This document shows, piece by piece, positions 1 to 4,209 of a DNA stretch of 6,279 nt. How positions within the stretch are numbered: position 1 is the first letter of the stretch; each line of letters opens with the position of its first letter. The DNA is from an uncultured Collinsella sp. Lineage in GTDB: Bacteria > Actinomycetota > Coriobacteriia > Coriobacteriales > Coriobacteriaceae. Location of the stretch: the NCBI GenBank assembly GCA_902493145.1, contig CABUOA010000065.1, positions 1 to 6,279 of the forward strand, given 5' to 3'. The translations under genes were made by a program, and so were the position numbers. The notes beneath the pieces are model-generated. The model was not told the DNA's origin and made no database searches. It saw only the letters and a program-made list of their open reading frames with translations.

Positions 1-54
1 GCCACCTACCGCGACGTGCTCGCCGGTTGCGCCGCTATGCTCGAGCAGCTGTAG
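1..54 (+). CDS. C-terminal end of an unidentified protein (partial)
   Basis: The first reading frame is open from the window edge to a TAG at 52-54 and encodes the tail ATYRDVLAGCAAMLEQL. Fifteen of its 17 sense codons end in G or C, as in the clear genes of this window, so it is probably the true end of a + strand gene that starts outside. Seventeen residues are too few to name a family. The gene converges on the minus-strand operon that ends at 187. Confidence 0.45.
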   Translation, partial: ATYRDVLAGCAAMLEQL

Positions 55-91
55 GAAAGCGAGGTCGCAGGCCACGCCTTCGGCGCGAAAC

Positions 92-185
92 GAGCGTGGA
101 TAATCTCCCGCATGAAAAATGAGCGTGGATTTTCTCCCACTTTGAGCATTCAAGTGCGCTCTAAACGGGAGAAAATCCACGCTCA
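92..185. repeat. Three copies of an 18-nt motif, two direct and one inverted
   Basis: The motif GAGCGTGGATTTTCTCCC lies at 121-138. A copy differing at two bases (TAA for TTT in the middle) lies at 92-109 in the same orientation, 29 nt upstream. An exact inverted copy lies at 167-184. Copies two and three form the stem of the hairpin annotated here as a terminator. The first copy could pair with the third in its place, with two mismatches. The spread of copies suggests a small mobile or regulatory intergenic repeat, but no transposase or target duplication is visible. Confidence 0.7.
115..185 (-). terminator. Probable intrinsic terminator of the kinase/TIGR04076 operon
   Basis: A perfect 19-bp inverted repeat (120-138 and 167-185, 28-nt loop) begins two bases past the stop codon of the minus-strand gene. 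Read on the minus strand, the stem is followed at once by TTTTT (119-115), which gives the usual hairpin plus U-tract. On the + strand no T-run follows position 185, so termination should mainly serve leftward transcripts. The loop is longer than in a typical intrinsic terminator, which lowers confidence. Confidence 0.55.
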
Positions 186-186
186 C

Positions 187-516
187 CTATTCGTCGACGA
201 TCTCGGCAAGCCAGACGTTCAGCGTATCAATCTCGGGGCAGCAGAACTTTGCCGTGCCAGGCTCGTTGCCAGGCACGGTTCCGCCATAGCGCAGGATATC
301 GATATAGGGAAAGCCCACGTGACAGGCCATGGCGCACATCTTGCCGCGATCGCGGTCGAAGTCGAAGACGTCGCCGGGCTTGTGACCATGGTGGCAGCGG
401 CACGCACCCAGCTGGTCCACGCAGCTCACGCGGATACGCGGACGTTTGCCCCGCGGCGCGCCGAGCGGCTTGCCCCCGCCCGCAGGCTTGGCGCCGCCCT
501 CGCCAGCATTACTCAT
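187..516 (-). CDS. TIGR04076 family protein, small Cys-rich protein of unknown function
   Basis: This is a 109-residue protein. Residues 1-27 are a low-complexity Gly/Ala/Pro/Lys/Arg stretch, and the conserved part follows (about 28-109). It shows the TIGR04076 pattern as I know it: an RIRVSCVDQLG strand, a Cys/His segment ACRCHHGHKPGD (38-49), GKMCAMACHVGFPYIDILRYGG (58-79), and a CCPE turn (92-95) before a C-terminal strand. Seven cysteines (32, 39, 41, 61, 65, 92, 93) and several histidines could bind metal, but the family has no established biochemical role. The ATG at 516 overlaps the stop codon of the upstream kinase gene by 8 nt (ATGAGTAA), so translation is probably coupled. An in-frame TTG at 522 would add two residues; ATG is preferred. 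No signal peptide or membrane segment is seen, so it is probably cytoplasmic. Confidence 0.75.
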   Translation of the reverse strand: MSNAGEGGAKPAGGGKPLGAPRGKRPRIRVSCVDQLGACRCHHGHKPGDVFDFDRDRGKMCAMACHVGFPYIDILRYGGTVPGNEPGTAKFCCPEIDTLNVWLAEIVDE

Positions 517-1333
517 GGTCAATCACATCCAGGCAGGCTTCGATGGGAAGGCCGGCCGACTTGTCCTCTTGGTCGGCATTGCGCTCGATAAGCTCAGCCA
601 CCACACGCATGGCATCGGACGTCGCGCGCTGCAGACTCCAACCTGCCATAACGCGGCCGACGAGCACCGCCGAGAACGTGTCGCCCGTGCCCGGGAAATA
701 GACCGGAATGAGCTCAAAGGGAATCATAAAGTACTCCCCCGCTACATGGTCGTAACCGATAACCGCGTTCGTGCCATTGACCACGGCGCTCGTAATGACC
801 ACCGACTTGGCACCCAGCTCGCGCACGGCGTCCACAAGGGCGCGGCCCTCATCGGGCGTAATTTCCTCGGCAATAGGCCTATCGGCAAGCAGGCACGCCT
901 CGGTATAGTTAGGCACCGCGTAGTCTGCGCACTCCAGAAGATGCCGCATAAGGCCAATCGTGGACTCGGGCACGCCCGCATAGAGCTTGCCGTTGTCGCC
1001 CATGATGGGGTCGACGAACACCTTGGTGCCCTTTTGCGCGCGGCGGTGGCAAAAGTCCGAGATGATGCGCGTCTCTTCCTCGGTCACGATAAAGCCGGTC
1101 GAGATGGCGTCGAACTCAAAGCCGAGCTCCTCCCAGATGGCAAGACTCTGACGCACGTACTCCGTGGTGTCGTGGATGTAGAACTTGGGGTAGTTGAGCG
1201 TGTCGGAAACGAGCGCCGTCGGCAGGTTATGGATACGGTAGCCCATGTGCGACAGCACCGGCAGCATGGCGGAAAGCGCGACCTTGCCGTAACCGCACAT
1301 ATCGTTAATCAGCAGCAGCTGAGTGTTCTTCAT
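509..1333 (-). CDS. Pyridoxamine/pyridoxal kinase (PfkB/ribokinase superfamily)
   Basis: The 274-residue protein should phosphorylate B6 vitamers (pyridoxamine, pyridoxal, pyridoxine) with ATP in the salvage route to pyridoxal 5'-phosphate, in the cytoplasm. It opens with MKNTQLLLINDMCGYGKVAL, whose IND-GYG segment lies where this family binds substrate. It continues with LPTALVSDTLNYP (37-49), DPIMGDNG (108-115, the family's DPVMGD block), an NxxE metal motif (N142-E145) and the PGTGDTF block (214-220) with its catalytic-base Asp218 and anion hole. The length is close to the usual 270-290. I chose the ATG at 1333 because AAGGGAGA (1346-1339) sits five bases before it; the in-frame GTG at 1357 would add eight residues and has no such site. 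It is first in a two-gene operon with the TIGR04076 gene. The PdxK and PdxY types cannot be separated by eye, so no symbol is given. Confidence 0.9.
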   Translation of the reverse strand: MKNTQLLLINDMCGYGKVALSAMLPVLSHMGYRIHNLPTALVSDTLNYPKFYIHDTTEYVRQSLAIWEELGFEFDAISTGFIVTEEETRIISDFCHRRAQKGTKVFVDPIMGDNGKLYAGVPESTIGLMRHLLECADYAVPNYTEACLLADRPIAEEITPDEGRALVDAVRELGAKSVVITSAVVNGTNAVIGYDHVAGEYFMIPFELIPVYFPGTGDTFSAVLVGRVMAGWSLQRATSDAMRVVAELIERNADQEDKSAGLPIEACLDVIDHE

Positions 1334-1338
1334 GAGGG

Positions 1339-1346
1339 TCTCCCTT
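1339..1346 (-). promoter_or_regulatory. Shine-Dalgarno site that fixes the kinase start
   Basis: On the minus strand AAGGGAGA lies five bases upstream of the ATG at 1333-1331. No comparable purine run precedes the alternative GTG at 1357, so this site decides the start of the kinase gene. Confidence 0.8.
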
Positions 1347-1503
1347 GTTTCGGGCACAGCGCAGCAGCGCCACAGTGCGACTAAGTGTAGCGCAGGAGGC
1401 GTTGTGGGCGGAGGCGAGCGGTACGAAGGGCAAATTGTTGCGGAAAGGTTTCGGAAATGGGGGCTGTTTGCTCCATAGCGGCCTAGTTGATGCTACTCAT
1501 ATA

Positions 1504-1677
1504 GCGCCATTTCAAAACTATGCCTATTTACTACGTTTAACCGCCCGCCTCCAACCACAACGAATTTCTCTCCAACAAAACCGCAGGTAGATAGCTTGCG
1601 TTTTTTCAGAAACAGCTGTTGTGGTCAGCGATGCTGGATTCATCGTAGTAATTAGGCATGGTTTTTGGCAAGGCCGC
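1504..1677. repeat. Imperfect long inverted repeat, MITE-like or paired regulatory element
   Basis: The left arm around 1519-1535 (TATGCCTATTTACTACG) and the right arm at 1644-1660 (CGTAGTAATTAGGCATG) are inverted copies matching at 15 of 17 positions. Allowing small gaps, weaker similarity runs outward through an A-run to GC-rich ends near 1504 and 1677. The arms enclose 108 bp. Length and end structure are like a non-autonomous miniature element, but I see no clear target-site duplication. Two inverted binding sites for one regulator would look the same. Confidence 0.5.
1582..1606 (+). terminator. Terminator-like hairpin with six T residues
   Basis: CGCAGG (1582-1587) can pair with CTTGCG (1595-1600), with one G-U pair, around a 7-nt loop, followed directly by TTTTTT (1601-1606). 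This is a compact intrinsic-terminator shape on the + strand. No + strand gene lies upstream within 1.3 kb, so it would end a short unannotated transcript, block readthrough, or be a relic of the surrounding inverted repeat. The stem is short. Confidence 0.35.
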
Positions 1678-1769
1678 TTCGAAAGGCATCATCGCAGCCC
1701 AAAACGATACCTTTTCCTTCGTCCCCAAGGGATCAGATTGCCGCTTAGGAGCGTTTGCAGCATCGAGCG

Positions 1770-1797
1770 GTTACGGCGTTTGGTAAAACGCCGTAAC
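1770..1797. repeat. Perfect 12-bp hairpin upstream of the regulator promoter
   Basis: GTTACGGCGTTT (1770-1781) and AAACGCCGTAAC (1786-1797) are exact inverted copies separated by four bases (GGTA). The hairpin ends 17 bases before the -35 box. No T-run follows on either strand, so it is not a standard intrinsic terminator. It may be a protein-binding dyad or an insulating structure. Confidence 0.65.
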
Positions 1798-1877
1798 TTA
1801 ATAAGTTTGGTACCTTGACATTTATTTACCGTGCTCCTAAATTGGTTAGGCACAAAACAATTCTACTACCTAACTAA
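1795..1877. promoter_or_regulatory. Candidate MarR operator dyads around the promoter
   Basis: Three dyads surround the promoter. AACTTA-A-TAAGTT (1795-1807) is a perfect 13-bp palindrome just before the -35 box. CCTAA-N5-TTAGG (1836-1850) covers the -10 box. TTGGTTAGG (1842-1850) is repeated in inverted form as CCTAACTAA (1869-1877) with one mismatch, across the expected start site. MarR proteins usually bind such short AT-rich palindromes over their own promoter, so autorepression is likely by family precedent. Which dyad is bound cannot be decided here. Confidence 0.5.
1815..1843 (+). promoter_or_regulatory. Sigma-70/SigA-type promoter of the MarR-exporter operon
   Basis: A perfect -35 box TTGACA (1815-1820) is followed after 17 bases by TAAATT (1838-1843), which matches four of six positions of TATAAT. 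Transcription would start near 1850 and give a leader of about 50 nt before the regulator ATG at 1899. It is the only well-formed promoter I can see in the gap facing this operon. Confidence 0.65.
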
Positions 1878-1879
1878 AG

Positions 1880-1886
1880 AAAGGAG
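1880..1886 (+). promoter_or_regulatory. Ribosome binding site of the MarR gene, wide spacing
   Basis: AAAGGAG (1880-1886) lies 12 bases before the ATG at 1899. This is longer than at the two transporter genes downstream, which may keep regulator translation lower than exporter translation. Confidence 0.65.
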
Positions 1887-1898
1887 CGAAGCTTAGAT

Positions 1899-2402
1899 AT
1901 GTGTGTTGAACCACTCGTCCTTCCGCATGAGCCCGGCGGTGACCCGTCGCAACCGGTAGACATACCCGAAGCGGTCAGCGCCGAAGACAAACTCGCCAAG
2001 CGCATCCTGAGCGGCCTGGGCTTTTGCGGCCATTACATGCATTTTCATGGCGGAGGCGTATCCGGCAAGGCGCCCATCATCTGCCTGCTGGCCAAGCAAC
2101 CCGGCGGCGAGATGTCGCAGCAGGAACTCGGCATGCACTTTGACCTCAAGCCGGGATCGCTTTCCGAGATCCTGTCCAAGCTCGAGCTCAACGGCCTCAT
2201 CGAGCGCAGCCGTAATCCCAAGGATCGACGGCAACTCACCATTCGCCTGACCGAAACCGGCCGAGAAAACGCCCGCATCGACCAGGCCGCCCGCATTCGC
2301 TTTAGGGAACAGGCCTTTAGCGCCCTTACGCACGACGAGCGCGAACAGCTCGCCGAAATGCTCGAAAAAATCCGTGTAACCTGGGAGGAACTGGATGATT
2401 AA
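1899..2402 (+). CDS. MarR-family winged-helix transcriptional regulator
   Basis: This 167-residue cytoplasmic DNA-binding protein shows the MarR winged helix. APIICLLAKQPGG (58-70) leads into MSQQELGMHF (72-81) and the recognition segment LKPGSLSEILSKLELNGLIE (83-102). The wing follows with RSRNPKDRRQLTIRLTETG (103-121), including the typical DRR turn. Flanking N- and C-terminal helices would form the dimer interface. Residues 1-30 are an extra tail rich in Pro and acidic residues. A CGHYMHFHGGG patch (43-53) with Cys43, His45, His48 and His50 lies in the first dimer helix; I recall similar His-rich segments in other MarR proteins next to ABC exporters. The gene is first in the operon behind the promoter at 1815-1843, and its stop codon overlaps the next start by 8 nt. 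It is most likely a ligand-relieved repressor of this operon; the ligand is unknown. Confidence 0.9.
   Translation: MCVEPLVLPHEPGGDPSQPVDIPEAVSAEDKLAKRILSGLGFCGHYMHFHGGGVSGKAPIICLLAKQPGGEMSQQELGMHFDLKPGSLSEILSKLELNGLIERSRNPKDRRQLTIRLTETGRENARIDQAARIRFREQAFSALTHDEREQLAEMLEKIRVTWEELDD
2383..2389 (+). promoter_or_regulatory. Ribosome binding site of the first transporter gene inside marR
   Basis: GGGAGGA (2383-2389) lies within the last MarR codons, five bases before the ATG at 2395. It supports the overlapping start and means that exporter translation can begin independently as well as by coupling. Confidence 0.8.
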
Positions 2403-4209
2403 AACCCTCATGGGCAGCATCCGCGACTATATGAAAGTCACCGTTGCCACGCCGTTGCTCGTGCTTGGCGAGGTGCTCTGCGAGATGCTGATTCCATTTA
2501 TCACCGCCAACCTCATCGACACCATTAAGGACGGCGCCACCGTAGCCGAGATGCTTCCCACTGCGGGCCTTTTGGTGCTCATCGCGCTCACGTCGCTCGC
2601 CTTTGGCGCCGCGGCCGGCGTCACCTGCAGCCATGCGAGCTGCGGGTTCGCCAAGAACCTGCGTCACGATCTGTTCTACAAGATCCAGACGTTCAGCTTT
2701 GCCAACATCGATGAGTTCTCGAGCTCCTCGCTCGTCACGCGCCTGACCACCGATATTAACAACGTGCAGCAGGCCTTTATGATGCTCATCCGCATCGCCG
2801 TGCGCTCACCGCTGGTGCTGGTCTTCGCCTTTACCATGGCATACGCCATGGGCGGCAGCGTCGCCATGGTCTACCTGGTCATCATTCCGCTGCTGGGCTT
2901 TGGACTGTTCTTTATCATCTTTAAGGTGCGCCCCATCTTCTCGCGCGTGTTCCACAAGTACGATGCCCTTAACGAGTCCGTCGAGGAAAACGTCACCGGC
3001 ATGCGCGTGGTCAAGAGCTATGTGCGCGAAGACTTTGAGAAGGAGAAGTTCGCGACCGCCGCGCGCGACGTCCAGATGGACTTCACCCGCGCCGAGAAGC
3101 TGCTCGCCTTTAACAACCCCATGATGAACATCTGCGTCAACGGCGCGTTTGTCGTCATCATCTACCTGGGCTCCAAGCTCATCATCACGAGCCAGGGCAC
3201 GCTGTTCGACGTGGGCCAGCTCTCCTCGACCTTTACCTATGGTTTCCAGATTCTCATGAGCCTGATGCAGCTGTCGATGATCTTTGTCATGGTGACCATG
3301 GCCGACGAATCGGCACACCGCATTGCCGAGGTGCTGGCCGCCGAGCCCACGATCGCCGATCCCGCCGAGCCCGTGCTCGAGGTTGCCGACGGTTCCATCG
3401 ACTTTGACCACGTGAGCTTTAAGTATTCCAAGCATGCGAAGCGCCAGGCGCTCGACGATATCGACCTGCACATTACGAGCGGCGAGACCATCGGCATCAT
3501 CGGCGGCACCGGCTCGGCCAAGTCCACGCTCGTCAACCTCATCGCCCGCCTGTACGACACCACCGAAGGCGCTGTGCGCGTGGGCGGCGTGGACGTGCGC
3601 GACTACGACCTGGACGCGCTGCGTCACCAGGTCGCCATGGTGCTGCAGAAAAACGTGCTGTTTAGCGGCACCATCGCCGAGAACCTGCGTTGGGGCGACC
3701 CGAACGCCACCGACGAGGAAGTCCGCGAGGCGGCGCATCTGGCCTGCGCCGACGAGTTTGTCGACGGTTTCCCCAAGGGCTACGACACCTGGATCGAACA
3801 GGGCGGCTCTAATGTTTCGGGCGGTCAGAAGCAGCGCCTGTGCATTGCACGCGCCCTGCTGCGTCGCCCCAAGATCTTGATCCTGGACGACTCCACCAGC
3901 GCCGTCGACACCAAGACCGACGCCAAGATTCGCGCAGGGCTGGCAAGCTATCTGCCCAACACGACCAAGCTCATCATCGCCCAGCGCATCAGCTCCGTAC
4001 AGGACGCAGACCGCATCATCGTCATGGAGGGCGGCCGTATCGCGCAGATCGGCAACCATGACGAGCTGCTTAAGACGAGCGAGATCTACCGCGAGACCTT
4101 TACCTCGCAAAACAAGATGTCTGCCGAGGGCGAAGGGGCCGTCGAGGCCGACACCGAGGCATCCGCAACGCAAGCTCAGACCCAGGAAGGAGGCGAGGCA
4201 CATGAGTAA
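2395..4209 (+). CDS. ABC exporter half-transporter, subunit with degenerate ATPase site
   Basis: The 604-residue protein has an N-terminal membrane domain of six predicted helices (roughly 14-41, 54-77, 130-152, 154-178, 243-263, 277-303) and a C-terminal nucleotide-binding domain (about 333-570). Walker A is GGTGSAKST (370-378), with Ala375 where Gly is canonical. The Q-loop is Gln418 and the signature is VSGGQ (474-478). Walker B ILILDD (494-499) has Asp499 in place of the catalytic Glu, and the H-loop has Gln530 in place of His (IIAQR). These changes mark the catalytically weak half of a heterodimeric type IV exporter such as TM287, LmrC or BmrC. The partner is encoded immediately downstream. 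The last 30 residues are an acidic Glu/Ala/Gln/Thr tail with no known role, whose codons also contain the next gene's ribosome site. The start has a strong Shine-Dalgarno and overlaps marR (ATGATTAA). Multidrug or peptide export is likely, but the substrate is unknown. Confidence 0.92.
   Translation: MIKTLMGSIRDYMKVTVATPLLVLGEVLCEMLIPFITANLIDTIKDGATVAEMLPTAGLLVLIALTSLAFGAAAGVTCSHASCGFAKNLRHDLFYKIQTFSFANIDEFSSSSLVTRLTTDINNVQQAFMMLIRIAVRSPLVLVFAFTMAYAMGGSVAMVYLVIIPLLGFGLFFIIFKVRPIFSRVFHKYDALNESVEENVTGMRVVKSYVREDFEKEKFATAARDVQMDFTRAEKLLAFNNPMMNICVNGAFVVIIYLGSKLIITSQGTLFDVGQLSSTFTYGFQILMSLMQLSMIFVMVTMADESAHRIAEVLAAEPTIADPAEPVLEVADGSIDFDHVSFKYSKHAKRQALDDIDLHITSGETIGIIGGTGSAKSTLVNLIARLYDTTEGAVRVGGVDVRDYDLDALRHQVAMVLQKNVLFSGTIAENLRWGDPNATDEEVREAAHLACADEFVDGFPKGYDTWIEQGGSNVSGGQKQRLCIARALLRRPKILILDDSTSAVDTKTDAKIRAGLASYLPNTTKLIIAQRISSVQDADRIIVMEGGRIAQIGNHDELLKTSEIYRETFTSQNKMSAEGEGAVEADTEASATQAQTQEGGEAHE
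4187..4193 (+). promoter_or_regulatory. Ribosome binding site that fixes the start of the second transporter
   Basis: AAGGAGG (4187-4193) stands eight bases before the ATG at 4202. The same frame is open back to 4058, but the extra 48 residues would be Arg/Pro-rich, lie fully inside the first transporter gene and have no such site. Confidence 0.85.

Larger units (their letters stand above)
1334..1898. other. Divergent intergenic region without a convincing gene
   Basis: These 565 bases separate the leftward kinase operon from the rightward regulator/exporter operon. The part from about 1480 to 1880 is clearly richer in A and T than the genes. Short open frames exist here (for example 1345-1590 and 1621-1818 on +), but they lack ribosome sites, have non-coding base use and resemble no family I know. 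From left to right the gap holds the kinase leader, an imperfect long inverted repeat (1504-1677) enclosing a terminator-like hairpin (1582-1606), a 10-bp palindrome AACAGCTGTT (1611-1620), a 12-bp hairpin (1770-1797) and the promoter/operator zone of the regulator gene (1795-1877). Confidence 0.7.

Noticed and set aside
112..591. Plus-strand frame of 159 codons starting ATGAAAAATGAG
   Set aside because: It begins between the repeat copies, runs through the terminator hairpin and then antisense to the TIGR04076 gene; no ribosome site.
446..1384. Plus-strand open frame of 312 codons opposite the pyridoxamine kinase
   Set aside because: The minus-strand protein has all kinase motifs and a good ribosome site; the + frame has none and crosses the kinase/TIGR04076 junction.
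1384..1389. TACACT on the minus strand as a -10 box for the kinase operon
   Set aside because: It matches four of six positions but no -35-like hexamer lies 16-18 bases upstream, so I cannot support a promoter there.
1621..1818. Possible small protein of 65 codons on + in the intergenic gap
   Set aside because: No ribosome site, a weak start codon, a frame running through a hairpin and into the -35 box, and an Arg-rich composition with no recognisable domain.
1893..2420. Minus-strand frame of 175 codons opposite marR
   Set aside because: The MarR protein is clear in the + frame with promoter and ribosome site; the reverse frame resembles no family.
4058..4201. N-terminal extension of the second transporter
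   Set aside because: The added residues are an Arg/Pro-rich shadow of transporter 1; the AAGGAGG site favours the ATG at 4202.
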